This document shows positions 32,801-45,001 of a stretch of DNA of 64,000 nt, one piece after another; positions within the stretch are counted from its first letter, which is position 1, and the number at the start of each line of letters is the position of its first letter. The position numbers and the translations under genes are program-made. The notes under the pieces are model-generated. The model was not told the origin of the DNA and made no database searches. It saw nothing but the letters and a program-made list of their open reading frames with translations. This stretch comes from Ophioceras dolichostomum (taxonomy: Eukaryota; Ascomycota; Sordariomycetes; Magnaporthales; Ophioceraceae). Location of the stretch: NCBI GenBank assembly GCA_003049485.1, contig PYST01000098.1:50173-114172 (forward strand), read 5' to 3'.

Positions 32801-35800
32801 GGAAGGTGTTGATGATGACCCCAAAACACGACAACTCAGATCCAGGCTCCGAGTCCAGATGGCCTGCATGCACGCGACCAGAGAAGAAAAAGCGCCTCGC
32901 TTCGTAGCTCTTGGTTCATGGCCTGTAAGATGAAGAATAACGGTCAGCTGGGAGGACCAACCCCCTCCACGATGCCATGTCATCATAATTTCCACAGCGC
33001 GCGATTCGTAGCCCCGATCACAGCGATAGGAGGGAGATAATGTTGAGACGCGGCGGGTTTTACGGACGGGTGGCCGGCCGCAAGATGGAAAGGCCAAGCT
33101 CTCTCCGAAAGGTGCCAGCCAAACTCAGGTGCCCTGTCGATCCGGTCCAGTAAAAAGCCCCAAAAGCACCTCGTGGCCGGTGGCACTTAAGGTACGGCAT
33201 CGCCAGTAAGAACAAGAATCTCAAAAAAAGAAAAGGGATACGGGGCTTCGGTTGCATATCGGGCCAACAAGAACAGAAAAAAAAACAACTCAAGGACCGG
33301 ACCCTATCGGCCGGCCGGGACGTCGGCCAGGGCGCTAACCCAAAAATTTATTTCCAACTGTTTTCTTTCCTTCCTGCCGGAGAAAAAAAAAGATGCAAGA
33401 AAAAAAAAAGCTTCGTGGGGCAGCCACGCCAAGCAGCCAGACGGAAACGAAACACGTCCCGAGATCCAAGGGCGTGGGCGATGGGGACCGCTCCACACAA
33501 CGCAACCTGGGCGAGAACCCGAGAACTCCCGAATCCCCGGCTTGAGGCGTTGACCCCCGACGATAGGCTAAATTGGGCGCCGCGGTTGCATCCTCGCACG
33601 CATCCCAAAGAATCCCACAGGTGCAGTGATGCAAATCTCCAAATCGAGATCGTCATTGCTATCTGTACCCGGCTGGGTGCATATTCCATCCGCCCGCCTA
33701 CCAACGGAGAGGTTGCTTGCTTGCTTGCTCACTCGCTCGCCTAGGTACCTGTAATGCTACCCCAACGCAAGACGAAGACGGCAGTAAAGCTTCTTGAGTT
33801 ATATTCCCTTCACGGGTATGGCAAGAAGTTATCCCGTCAGCCTGTCTCGAAGATGGAAGTCGCTAAAAAAGAACAAGAACATCTCTTATCAACGTGCAGG
33901 GGCAACCCTGATCTCGGGTAGGGCTTGGTGTCGCTCAGAATCTTCCTTTTCCCCCTCCCCCTCCATCCCCGCACACACCAGACTTGTCCTCCAGTCCAGC
34001 ACCAAATCATCAACTGCGGGGTTACTGACGTTCGACCCTCACGACGACGACTGGCGAACGAACCTGAGGTGCAGAAGTAGAGGAAGAGGAGGAGGAGGAG
34101 AGGACTGCGTGCCCGACTTGGCACCTACAAGGTAGGTATCATCTACCTGACGGCAGACGCGGCACCGCGAATCAAGCGCGCACCCGACTGTGCCCACTAC
34201 CGTCGACCGTCCATCTGTCCGTGACGTTCAAGCATCCACCAGAGCCGGGCGAGGACGGATCGCTACCCAATATATGTATGTCGATATTGGGTTTGGGGCC
34301 AGACGACAAGCTAAGCCTTGTTGGCCCCCTAGCCGCAGATCTCCCGAGAGGTAACCATCACGCCTTCTCGCGGCTACCTAGATGCCAGGCGCCTACCGAG
34401 GTCGGTGGTAGGTCCGGAGTACCTAATTCATCTCCCTACCTACCTTTATGTAGGTCAGGCAGCTTCCTCCAACTGCAATGCGATGTAAGTACATCCTACT
34501 ACTCAACGCACACACGCATGCAGGTCATTGTACATCGCCTATACATACATCATGTAGCAGCAACCTCTCATCTCCAGGTTCTCGACTAAATCCGGACACG
34601 TATCCGCCGGCGGGAAATAACAGAACTGGAGACAAGTTACAAGGGGAAAAAAGAATAAAAATCTGTCAGTCGGATGTCTCTCTGCCCCCCGGCCCTTCGT
34701 TCTCGAAGAGCCACACGGAGACAGAGAAGGCCTTCAAAAAGCAGTGCGATGTGAACCCCCCCTCGGATTCAGCGGGTAACTGCGGCCTGCCAGCTGTGTC
34801 TCGTTCGGATGCACCTGTCTCTCTAGGCGGTATGGGTGGGTGGAGGGTTGGGTAGGAAGGGGGAAAAAAAAAGCAAGGATGGGGAACTTGCTGAACTGAA
34901 CCTGCTCTCTCATTTTCTCATTTCCCCCCCGGGTTCCCAAACATGGATGGGCCGCGAACTCTACCTAGTACGTACGTACAGGAGCCAGCTGGTCCCGTCC
35001 CTCCATTCGCCAAGTGTTTGTTTGCTACAGCCAGCCAACGAGAGAAGGGAGAAAGAAAGCTTGGATAGAGACAGATCTGCCATGTGATTGCCGGACCTGC
35101 TACAACTGCAACTGTTACCTCCAGCCAATGGATCTCCGGGGCCCCGCCCTCACAGATCTCTCAGCTTCACTGTGATCTCTGGCAGCCAGCCATCCAGCCT
35201 GGTAGCCGGCCGGCCGGCAGCCCGGCGAGCTCCACTCGTACGACTACCAATTCCGATGGTCTCAATGCTCGACGTCGGCAATTTGTCACGGATCTTCCTC
35301 GTAGCTGCCGATGATTCTGGTTTCCGTGTCAATGATATCGAGCGGAATTCCGTGCTGTTGTGCTCCCAACCGGTCTACAGACAATGATGGCTACCTAGGT
35401 AGCTGCGAGGGGCCCCCGTCGTTGAACCGGTTCGAGTTCTCTTTTCTGTTTATCGCGCCGTGAGTGGGTGATGAGCACTTTGTGTCGTGCAACAGGAATC
35501 ATAATGGCGGTACGTGCTGGGTGCTCGGCATAGACTGGACCAAGGAACGCCAATTATAACATCGTTCAACATGGGCATGGAGAAGGTCGTGGCTTTCCGA
35601 GTGGGTCGCGAAGCGTCGTGGAGTTGGGGGAGCTTGTCTCTCACGCCTCTTGAGACTAACCGCTGTGATGCAAGGCGGGGGGAGCTTCGGGTTGCAAGCT
35701 CTAGCATTCTATGGGAGCTAAGAAAGTGTATGGTATCAGTTCTAGCTGTACTCATCGATCTGTGTGCCCACCTCCCTCCTAGAGGCCGGGACTACGTGTT

Positions 35801-36229
35801 CTCCAGGAGCGTCCCGTCCCTAAGATCATCATCATTGGGAAGGCCAGGGAGATACAGTAAAGCGAGATACAGTAAAGTGTGACTCTACGGCACTTTGGTC
35901 AACTGGGAGAACATGATACAAGACACGGCGTTTCACTTGTAGCGCTGGGGGTATCTCTATTAGCCATTCTTTCTAGCTCCGTCTACGTGATAGGCAGGTA
36001 CATCCGTTGGTACCTTTTTATGGCGTGCATGTCTGTCGCGCCTGAATTCCCAAACCCCGAAATCATCATTTTTTTGTCTAGCCACGCCGAAGATCGCTTA
36101 AAGAGAGAGAGAGAGAGAGAAAATGCCAAAAAAATAAGGCTGATATTGTGCCAGGTAAATCAAGCCTTCGCCGGAATCCATTGAAGGGGGGAGAAGGGAA
36201 CGGCATCGGCGAGAAGGGCGTGAGATTTT
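29801..36229. other. 6.4-kb intergenic region, TPS3 promoter side and RSA4 3' flank
   Basis: No supported gene. The first kilobase is presumably TPS3 promoter and leader. Low-complexity items include GGTTCA repeats near 30626, GCTTGCTTGC near 33715, a 15-bp tandem duplication (GAGATACAGTAAAGC) at 35849-35878 and a (GA)n tract near 36103-36120. CCTAGGTA-type palindromes occur at about 33740 and 35393. ORFs of 100-125 codons are present on both strands without recognisable features. Confidence 0.45.
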
Positions 36230-37921
36230 TCAGTTCCTCCAAAGCCGTACGGCCTTGTCCTTCCCGCCTGAGCCGACCCGTTGCCCATCAGGGCTCCAGT
36301 CGACGCCGTAGACTTCGTCTTCGTGACCGGCGAGGTCGGTAGCCAGCTTGCCGGTCCGGACGCTCCATACTTTGAGGGTGGTGTCCTTCGACGCCGTGAC
36401 CAGTAGCCTCGAGTCGGCCGAGAAGGCGCATTGGTACACGGGGGCTACGTGGCCGCGGAGGGTCGTGATGAATTTTCCGTCTCTATAGCATCAATGGGGG
36501 CCCGTCAGTCAAGGGGCGTCAGTCAGTTGGCTAGCTACAGCGACGACTTTGATCGGGGTCCTGCGGTGTATGGGAAGGTGGACGATGGAGACAAAAGAGA
36601 GAAAAACATACCGGGCATTCCAGATCTTGGTGTGGTTGTCCCACCCGGCGCTGGCGATCATAGACCCGTCTGGCGAGAAGGTGACGTGGTTGACCTGCTT
36701 CTGGTGGCCGATCATCCTGGCCAGCGGCTTGGTGCCCTCGTTCAGCGGGTCGAGGAGGTACATGGTGAAGTCGTCGCTCGCGCTGACCAGCCTCTCAACG
36801 ACCTTCCCCCCCACTGTTGCAGCCTTCTCGTACCGCTCCTTCGCCTTGGCGCGCTTGCCCTCCTCGTCGGGCGGGACGTCCCTAGTGTGGTCGAAGAACC
36901 CGGTGCGGCAGGCGAAGTCCGTGGACAGGGCCAGGTGGTTGACCCAGTGGTTGTGCGCCTTGAGGTCGTGCAGCATCGTGCCCCTCACCGCGTCCCAGAC
37001 CTTGACGGTCTTGTCGTGCGAGGCCGTGTAGATCACCCCCGTGCCGTTCCCGGCGCCCCAGCGCACGCAGCTGACGCTGCCCTTGTGGCCCGACAGGACG
37101 TGCTCGGTCCTGCCCGAGTTCACGGTCCACACCCGCGCCGTGAAGTCCTTGCTCGCGCTCGCCAGGCGGGGCGTGCCGTCGCGCCAGAGGTGGAACGGCT
37201 CCCAGGCCAGCGCGAGCACCCACTTGGCGTGGCCCTTGAACTCGGCGCCCACGGCCTTGCCCGTTTCGGGGTCCCAGATCCGCACCGTCTTGTCCATCCC
37301 GCACGTGGCCAGCCGCTTGCCGTCCGGCGACCAGCTGACCGCCTGCACCCATCCCGTGTGGCCCTTCAGGGTGTGTTTGGGCGTGCCCGTGTCTGTGTCC
37401 CATATCCGCGCCGTGTTGTCGCCGCCGCCCGTGGCCAGCCTGGCGCTCGAGGCCGGGCTGAACTGCACGCAGAGGATGGGCTCGCCGTGGCCCGGTATCC
37501 TGTGCGCGAGCCGAGACACGGCCTGCACCTTGAAGACCGCCTGCGGCTCGGCCGTGAGGCTGATCGAGATCTCGGACGTGTCCTTGACGCCGTGCCGCTG
37601 CAGTGTCGCTGCCAGGTCTGTCGGGTATGGGATCGGAGAGTCGGTGCCTGGGAGCGTGATGCCGAAGCGGTATGGGACGAAATCTTCGGTTTGGCGGCCT
37701 AGCAGCGTGTTGAGCAGCAGCGACAGGTTCTTCTCGGACGCGTCGGCTAGGGGTATCTCCACGTCGTCGGCGAGCGGCGCCCCGTCCGCACCAGATAGGA
37801 ACTGGGCGCGAAACGAGCCGGTGACCGGGGCGAGCACGGTGGATACATCTTGCTGCACTTGCGTCTTCGCCAGCTGGTCACGACGCTGCCGCTTGGATGG
37901 CGGCGGGGCGATGGTTGCCAT
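36230..37921 (-). CDS. RSA4: 60S ribosome assembly WD40 protein Rsa4/NLE1 (Notchless)
   Basis: Nuclear pre-60S assembly factor that is pulled by the AAA ATPase Rea1/Mdn1. Two exons on the minus strand, 37921-36612 and 36482-36230, give 520 residues (yeast 515). The junction CG|A restores WNARDGKFITTLRGHVAPVYQ. Donor GTATGT, acceptor CTATAG, intron 129 bp. Residues 35-125 form the NLE ubiquitin-like domain. Glu117 in KDTSEISISL is at the position of the yeast Glu that coordinates the Rea1 MIDAS ion. Eight WD repeats follow, with typical GH...WD-type units such as GHTGWVQAVSWSPDG and GHKGSVSCVRW. The protein ends KAVRLWRN. It is divergent from the CAX exchanger, 2.1 kb away. Missing the intron would truncate the last two WD repeats. 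Confidence 0.97.
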
Positions 37922-40011
37922 ATCTCTACGGCGTGGCTAGAGGTAGGGAGTAGCGGAGGTCGCGGTCGGTTCTTTTCGTGGCGGTCGATCTCGTGGTAGG
38001 TTGTTATTTTCGCAGTATAGTACGCTTTGCAGCTTAATTTTTTTTTTTTTGCTACCCCGTCACTTTTTTTTCGTTGAGTCTGAGGGGTCTGCGGGGTCGG
38101 TTGTTGTCTAGGCCCTAATGGGGATATTAGTAGATTACTAGAAGGTTTGTTAGCATCTTGACCCGAACGCTCTGCCCTGTCAGCTTCAGTTGCGACCGCC
38201 AAACAATTTGGCCTACCCAGGTGGTCGACGCTCTCTCTATGCTCTGTCATTACATGCAGAACCAATTTCCCAGTCCTTGTCAATTGCTGTACCCCATTCT
38301 ATTCTGTATGTAATTTAGTCTTATTCTTTTTAGCCTAGGTACCTGTTCAAAGGTGGGAATAGCTTCGCACTCCGGGTAAATCAGGCATCGGTAAGTTATC
38401 ACTTCATGCACTGAGGGCGTTCCCTTGTATAGATTGTCGTGTTGTGTGTAGCTGTTGTCGAATTCGAAACTCGTAAATCATCACTTGTAAGCAATAACTC
38501 TAGATCATCACGTTGTATCGTGATTCAATAGCGGTACTTTCTTGCGTTGACTGTACTATGCTAATGTGCATATGGAAGATGGTGCTCAACTAGAGCTGAT
38601 GACGAGTGGGACATGAGTACCTAGTCGGCTCGCCAGTACTGTCAACTTGTAGGCACTCGGCGACGTCGCCAGGAATAATCGCTTGCTCCGGCTTTTCCAT
38701 GCTCATGTCGACGTTCCGGGGAGCCGCTCCACTAGCCCGGAGCCGTATGTTGGGTAGCGGACGATAGGTCAGGTCGACCTCGCCGGGCCTTAGCTGCGGC
38801 ATCGGGTGAGGTGTGGGAGATCAAACCTGGACGTGGAGTTTCGGCCGGGGTGCGGACTCGAAGCGCGCGCATGCCTTAGTCGTTCAGGTTAGCCAGTACC
38901 GTACTCTCTGTTGGTTTGACACCTGTCTTTGCCCTGGCGTACAATCGGTCTCGGGGCGGTTCAACTGGGGACCCTCCTGTATGTCAGGTATTTCAAACCT
39001 CTGCGAGGAAGAACTCAGCACCGACGGTTTGGTCTCAGGCCTCTTCAATGGTTCCGAGATGTTAACATAGCTCTCTGAAATGCGAAGCCACCTTGAATTA
39101 CATACTTGCCCTCGAGATGCCACCATCTCGATTATGCACAGTGGATGATGGTGCTGGCAATCAGCCCTACGGAGAACCTCCGCGAAGCTCTGCGAGGGAG
39201 GAACACTCCCGGAGCGTCCCGCCAAGCCTCGCTGTATCAAGTGAACAGAAGCAAACGCGTGGCACTGCAGGGGCACCCCATGGCGGCTTGGCATACCTGT
39301 GTCATGACGCAACGACCAAAAAAACGCCGAGCCCTCAACTCGAAAAAGAAAGAACCAAGGGAAACAACGTAAGATCCCATTCCACAGTCCGAATTGTTTG
39401 CTATTGGCTTTATTTCGACCCGAGTCGTATACTTGCGGATACAAATTATTTCCGCGTCGCGGTTTCCCCGCGACTGGATATTTCATTTGGGCAGTCCCTT
39501 CCTTCTCAAACTCAATCCAATCTTTGTCGCGGTTCTTTGGCGATTCTTGCTTGCACCTCGGAACGGTGAGCGCGTGTCGCGTGCCGCAACTTCAAGCCCC
39601 ACCCTGCGAGTTCTTTCTCCCAAGCTTCTTCCAAGACTCCCAAGAAGACGCCACAAAGCTTCGCCCAAGCTTGTGTTTCCTCGCTAAGGATATTAATCGC
39701 GAGTCTCATCAGGGACATTTGGTTGTTCAGTAGTCCTTCCGCGGCGGCGCCTGACCTCTCTTGCCCTCTAGGGTGCCTCATTGTGGGATCTTCCGACCGG
39801 TTAGTTATGCGTAAGTCATCCGTCCCAAGCACCAAGTACGATAGCAAGGACCTGAAGCATATTGTACTGCGTTGTGTCCCGTATTCTACCTTCTATACAA
39901 AACAGGATACGATACGTGATACGTGACACAACTCACCGCACCACGTTGGCAAGCCTTGACCCTGGCTTGCCGCCGTTCGAAGCTGCTCTGGTGCTGATCT
40001 GATTGTGGTTG
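37922..40011. other. Intergenic between RSA4 and CAX, no supported gene
   Basis: It contains the two divergent promoters. A T-run (38039-38049) lies about 120 bp upstream of RSA4. A 200-codon minus-strand frame at 38884-39486 and a 70-codon one at 38590-38802 are protein-like in places but show no domain or splice partner. A GTAAGT donor directly after an ATG at 39807-39810 may belong to CAX (see that entry). Confidence 0.45.
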
Positions 40012-42507
40012 ATGTCGACAGACCGTATTAAGACATGGGCCCGTAGGAAAGCCCAGAGCTCTGGCCCGCGCGCTAGGGACGGGCGGCGCCCGTCTCTATC
40101 CGCGGGCGGCGCGTCGCTGTCCCAGTCAAGATCACGGGGCCGATCAAGTGGCCGCAACGGTCCCGGCGTTGGCGCGAGTGGCCTCGGTGGCGCCGCCGAA
40201 CTTCGCATCCACCCTTCCCCTGCCGAGCTGGGCGGGGGCATCCAGCTCCATGAAGATGGCAATGGCGAGGTTCCCGAGAAACGCGGGGTTGTCTCCCGGT
40301 TCTTCGCGACCTCCAAGGCGATCATATTCTCGAGCTACCTGAACATCCTGCTCGTCTTCGTCCCGGTCGGCATCGCGGCGCACTTCGCCCACCTCAATGC
40401 CAGCATCATCTTCGCCATGAACGCCATCGCCATCGTGCCGCTGGCGGGCCTGTTGTCACACGCGACCGAGAGCGTGGCCAAGCGGATGGGCGATGCTATC
40501 GGCGCGCTCATGAACGTCACCTTCGGCAATGCCGTGGAGCTCATCATCTTCATCATTGCCCTGGTTAAGAACGAAATCCGCATCGTGCAGGCTTCGTTGC
40601 TGGGGTCCATCCTGGCCAACCTCCTGCTGATCCTGGGCATGTGCTTCTTCCTGGGAGGCATGCGTTACCGAGAGCAGATGTACAACAGCACGGTCACGCA
40701 GATGAGCGCCTGCCTGTTGAGTCTCAGCGTCGTGTCGCTGCTGCTCCCGACGGCCTTCCACGCATCTTTCAGTAATATGAATACTGCGGACGACAAGGTC
40801 CTCCAGGTCAGCCGTGGAACTAGCGTGATCCTGTTGCTGGTGTACCTGTTGTACCTCGCCTTCCAGCTCAAGTCGCATGCCTACATGTACGAGTCCACGC
40901 CGCAGCACATCATCGACGAGGCCACCGAGCCTGGACCGGCCGCCAACTTCCTCAACTCGTCATCGAGCTCCGAGTCCTCTAGCTCGTCCAGCTCCTCTAC
41001 GGACTCTTCCCACACCACTAGAAAGCGGTTCAAGAGAGCCGTCAGGCGGGCTACTTCCCGGAAGCACAGTATTGCTTCGCAGGAAACCAACAATGAAAAG
41101 GAGAAGTCCCCCCCGAAGCCGGCAACCCCCAGCGAGAGCGCTACACCCGGCAATAGCATGGACGTGGATGCAATCCAGCCTATCCCGTCGGAGACCCAGG
41201 ATACCGCCCCCGCCGATGACGAAGGCGCTGGTGACGGCAACGAGGAGCGTCGCCATCGCAAGAAGCACCGCAAGCATCACAAGAAACACGGCCATAGTCA
41301 CTCCTCCTCCGCCGCCGCTGAGGCCTCGTCCTCTAAAGAGGCGACAAACGAGACGCACACCGTGACGGGTACGACGGCCGCCAACCCGACAGCCTCTAAC
41401 ACGACCGCCGCCGATCCAAACGGTGAGCCCAAGCGAGTGGACTTCGCAGCATTGGGAGTAGACCTCGAAGCTCAAACGCCCGCCCCGCCGAAGCCGTTCT
41501 CGCTGCGCAACCTCCGGCCTGCGATTCCTAAGACGATCTCGCAGACCGTGTTCTCGCCGCCGCCGCCGCGGCCGAACAGCGACAACATAACCTCTGGCGC
41601 ATCCGGCGCCGCGTTGTTAGTCCTAGGCGGACCCAGTGCCGTGGCTGCTGCTCAGATCTCCGCCTCCTCCCGCAGCCAGAGCAGCAACCCCCGCACTCAG
41701 CGTCCCGGCGGCCCGCGCCGCGCCAACTCGCTGCCTGCGGTGCACTCGATGTACCGCATGCAGCCCGGCGCGATCCCGCCCATCAACCCGGTCGTCGTGG
41801 ACAGCACGCCGCGGCGCCACCACCGCACCGTCGTCGCCGGCCACGACTCCGAAACCGACGACGACGGCTCCGTCATCGGCGGCGGCGGCCCGCACGAGAT
41901 CTCGCGCACGACGGCGGTCGTCCTCCTGCTCGTGTCCACGGGCCTCGTCGCGCTCTGCGCCGAGTTCATGGTCGACGCCATCAGCGAGGTGGTCGAGGGC
42001 GGCTCCGGCAGCATCTCCGAGGCCTTCATCGGGCTCATTTTGTTGCCTATCGTCGGCAACGCGGCCGAGCACACCACGGCGGTCACGGTCGCGATGAAGA
42101 ACAAGATGGACCTCGCCATCGGCGTCGCGCTGGGCTCGTCCATCCAGATCGCCATCTTCATCACGCCCCTGGTGGTGATCCTGGGCTGGATCATGGGCAA
42201 GGAGATGTCGCTGTACTTCACGCTGTTCGAGACGGTCAGCATGTTCGTCAGCGCGTTCATCGTCAACTTCCTGGTGCTGGACGGTCGCAGCAACTACCTC
42301 GAGGGCGCCCTGCTGTGCTCCGCATACGTCATCATCGCGGTCGCGGCCTTCTTCTACCCGAACGCTGAGGCCGCGAATCTGCTGGGCGGGGGGGATTCTG
42401 ACGATGGTGGAGCTGGGAACGCCACGGGGACTAGTCATACTGTCGCTGCCATTGCTGGCCGCATGGTCGCGGACCAGGCCGTCAAGTTGTTGTTGGGCGG
42501 CCCATGA
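40012..42507 (+). CDS. Vacuolar Ca2+/H+ exchanger, CAX family
   Basis: Eleven-TM antiporter expected to drive Ca2+ into the vacuole with the proton gradient (Vcx1/CAX family). From the ATG at 40012 it has 831 residues, long for the family because of a loop of about 340 residues (about 290-630). The first alpha-repeat motif GNAVELIIFIIALVKNEI starts at residue 172 and the second, GNAAEHTTAVTVAMKNKM, at residue 682, so both ion-binding Glu residues are present. The loop holds a poly-Ser run, basic segments, and a His/Lys-rich stretch (about residues 406-430) that could bind metal or serve regulation. The N-terminal 85 residues are Arg/Ser/Gly-rich and presumably cytosolic. An alternative start exists: ATG-C at 39807-39810, followed by a GTAAGT donor and an acceptor at 40021. 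That would replace MSTD by MH and keep the frame. Confidence 0.94.
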   Translation: MSTDRIKTWARRKAQSSGPRARDGRRPSLSAGGASLSQSRSRGRSSGRNGPGVGASGLGGAAELRIHPSPAELGGGIQLHEDGNGEVPEKRGVVSRFFATSKAIIFSSYLNILLVFVPVGIAAHFAHLNASIIFAMNAIAIVPLAGLLSHATESVAKRMGDAIGALMNVTFGNAVELIIFIIALVKNEIRIVQASLLGSILANLLLILGMCFFLGGMRYREQMYNSTVTQMSACLLSLSVVSLLLPTAFHASFSNMNTADDKVLQVSRGTSVILLLVYLLYLAFQLKSHAYMYESTPQHIIDEATEPGPAANFLNSSSSSESSSSSSSSTDSSHTTRKRFKRAVRRATSRKHSIASQETNNEKEKSPPKPATPSESATPGNSMDVDAIQPIPSETQDTAPADDEGAGDGNEERRHRKKHRKHHKKHGHSHSSSAAAEASSSKEATNETHTVTGTTAANPTASNTTAADPNGEPKRVDFAALGVDLEAQTPAPPKPFSLRNLRPAIPKTISQTVFSPPPPRPNSDNITSGASGAALLVLGGPSAVAAAQISASSRSQSSNPRTQRPGGPRRANSLPAVHSMYRMQPGAIPPINPVVVDSTPRRHHRTVVAGHDSETDDDGSVIGGGGPHEISRTTAVVLLLVSTGLVALCAEFMVDAISEVVEGGSGSISEAFIGLILLPIVGNAAEHTTAVTVAMKNKMDLAIGVALGSSIQIAIFITPLVVILGWIMGKEMSLYFTLFETVSMFVSAFIVNFLVLDGRSNYLEGALLCSAYVIIAVAAFFYPNAEAANLLGGGDSDDGGAGNATGTSHTVAAIAGRMVADQAVKLLLGGP

Positions 42508-45001
42508 TCGTGACCTCCTTTGGCCCCCAATTCTCTTTCTCCCCCTACTTCGCTTTGCTCTCTGTTTCCTAGCAGGTGGTGGCGTCTTTTTTTTGGTGGG
42601 TGGGTGAACGAAAGAAGACAAAACATACATCAAGTATTTTCCCAGCGGCGGGCCAGACAGAACGGTCTGGTGTCAGCCACATCTATACATAGACGATTCG
42701 CTGTACCTTTCTCAGAATTCAGAATCGCACTGCCACATGACCTTTTTTTTGGTTGTCTTTTGTCGGGTCACTATGATGTGACTCTTAGACTGTCGTCCGT
42801 TCGTTTTCATCATCAGCCTGCGCTTGCTTGCTTTGCTCTTCATAAAAGGTCCGAGGTGGCGAACCCACCAAAACACCCGAGGCTATCGAATCGTCAGTCA
42901 TCGTGAACCTTGGGAGACGAATGGCTTCATTTGCGATGGAAAAAGTACACGATCGTGAACGAAAAAAAAAACAGGGAAATTTGAAACTCGGTGAAGTGGA
43001 GGCAAATTACATGTACATCGTGAGCCATGCATGCCTGGCGCCTCCTGTTTCCTCACGATGACCTCCTCCAGTCCAGTCATGTTTGGGGCGCACGGATTCG
43101 GCTCTGCTCCTCTGGGAGGCACCATCCTGCTGGTCATACCTCCTGGAAGTCTAGCACAGCAGGAAGAATTCCCTCCAAAGAAGAAGAAAAAAGGGTGGCT
43201 CCGGCAACCGGATTTTCTTTTGCACCGAAACCCTTCGGCCTGGGCGCGAGGCTCCTGTCCGGGCGCTGTTGGCCCTGGTGAAGTTGGCGGAATCTCAAAG
43301 CCGTGACCGTTCATCAAGGTTTGCTAATAAATACGGAGCGCTGCATGTTAAGGATTATGCTGAGATAACATCACATTGCTAGCAGGACTACACCGTGTGA
43401 AGTTAGCCATGTCCCAACGGCAACCCCAATTCCGCACCGCCCCGCCCGCCACAGCCCGTCTGCAGCTAGCTACGAAACGAAACAACTGACGGGCTCCAGT
43501 CCATCCCCATCAACTTCACGCTTGACATCATCATCCATCCATCAATTATCGAAACCTCCCACGTACATCTCCAATTTCCGTACAATCAACCTCTTTTGTG
43601 ACTCTTACCTTGCGCTCTCTTTTAGTTTCAGGCCCGTCTCGACGAAGTTTCAAGCCCGAAGCCTCCGGCCCAGCCCGACTTCTTCTCTGCCTGCCTGCTG
43701 GTTGGCTGACTGCCCGGCCGATGGGCTACCAGGCCATCGGGTGTTGCGGCCGAGACCCTTCTTTCTTTCCTTTCCCTAGCGAAAAACCTGGCCTTTGCCA
43801 ATGTGGGAACCCCGCATTCCTGGGCCGCGGGCATGGAGGAGACACAATCCATCGAAGCATCTAGTTACGTTACCGAAACAATAAGCCGCCAAAGAGCCTA
43901 CGCAGTACGTGCCTCGCCCGGCGGCCTTGGCAATCAACTCGACCCCGGCTTAGGCATGTCATGGCCGGCATTCACACGGCCGGCCGCCTATGACCCTTTC
44001 CCCCTCCTTTTCTGTCTGGGGCCGGAGGGCCGGGCAGGCCGGTCGGGGCTTGATCTTCCCCACCACAACCTCTCTCGTCGAACTCAACTCGCTGAGAGCT
44101 CCCCTCTTCTGCTGGTTCGAAGAATGGGCGCTCCGCATCCAGTGCTTCTGGAAATAGCCGCGCCCGTCGAGACCCTGGGGTCTTACACTGGTTCAGCCAG
44201 GGTTGAAGCCAGCCCAACCCCAGTGACAAGACTTCCCCGCTCATTCGGCTTGGATGCTCGGATTGTCCTTCTGGTGTCTCCCAGTCAGCCCCTCAGCATG
44301 TCTCTTGGTCGTGTATTCCCGTGTCTCTATCGTGTCTCTTCGCACCTCTATGCACCTCTAGTGAGGTACATCCCCCACACCTACGATCGAACGGCCCATC
44401 GGTTGCTCAGCTACCTACGCTCCTCCCCTCGGTCCCGGGAGGGCACCACACCGTGTCTCCTCTTTCCTTCCTTCTGGTTCGTCCGTGCGAGCGCCACGGG
44501 CCTGAACTGGCTGGCGAACGCCCGCCTGCACGCAAAACGAACGAGGCTTAGGCTTTGCAGGAGGGCAGGATGGTCGTCGGAACCCCCCTCGCCGATCACT
44601 GGCTGAGTCACTCAGAGGCCTCTCCCTGTTGCGCTCTGCTCTTCTCGTCCTTTTGCTCGCGATGTACTCCCCGCATTCTCTCCACCACTAGTTACGCCCC
44701 CGCCGTTCTACCGTGACGTGTTTGTCTCTTGCTAGCAGCCCGTGTGGCCATCTTTCCTAGGCCACGATACCTCGTGCTGCCCTGACTTTCCTTCACACTC
44801 TCTCGCTCGGTTCCTGTCTGTCAACCCTGTTTCTTTTTCGCCCCCCCAGTTCTTCGAGGTTCCATCCCACGACACCCACCTGTTGACCTCAGCTGTGGGG
44901 AAGAACGCATATTAAGAAGAGTGGCCCTTCTCGTCTCCCCTCCCCTCGACCACATACACCACTCTTCCCTAGTCTTCGTCCCAGCGCTGCTTTATTCTTA
45001 A
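42508..45001. other. Intergenic, 3' flank of CAX and long C/T-rich promoter region
   Basis: A 267-codon plus frame at 43803-44606 is open but has no domain. It precedes a strongly C/T-rich stretch, so it is more likely leader or chance. The tract ending CCCCCCCAG at about 44850 could be an acceptor of a 5' UTR intron of the next gene. Confidence 0.4.

Noticed and set aside
36431..37702. 423-codon plus frame antisense to RSA4
   Set aside because: Shadow of RSA4; repeats in it mirror the WD repeats.
38884..39486. 200-codon minus-strand frame between RSA4 and CAX
   Set aside because: No recognisable motif, overlaps open frames on the plus strand and lies in a divergent promoter region.
43803..44606. 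267-codon open frame upstream of the 45.0-kb gene
   Set aside because: No domain, biased composition following C/T-rich DNA, and position suggests promoter or leader of the next gene.
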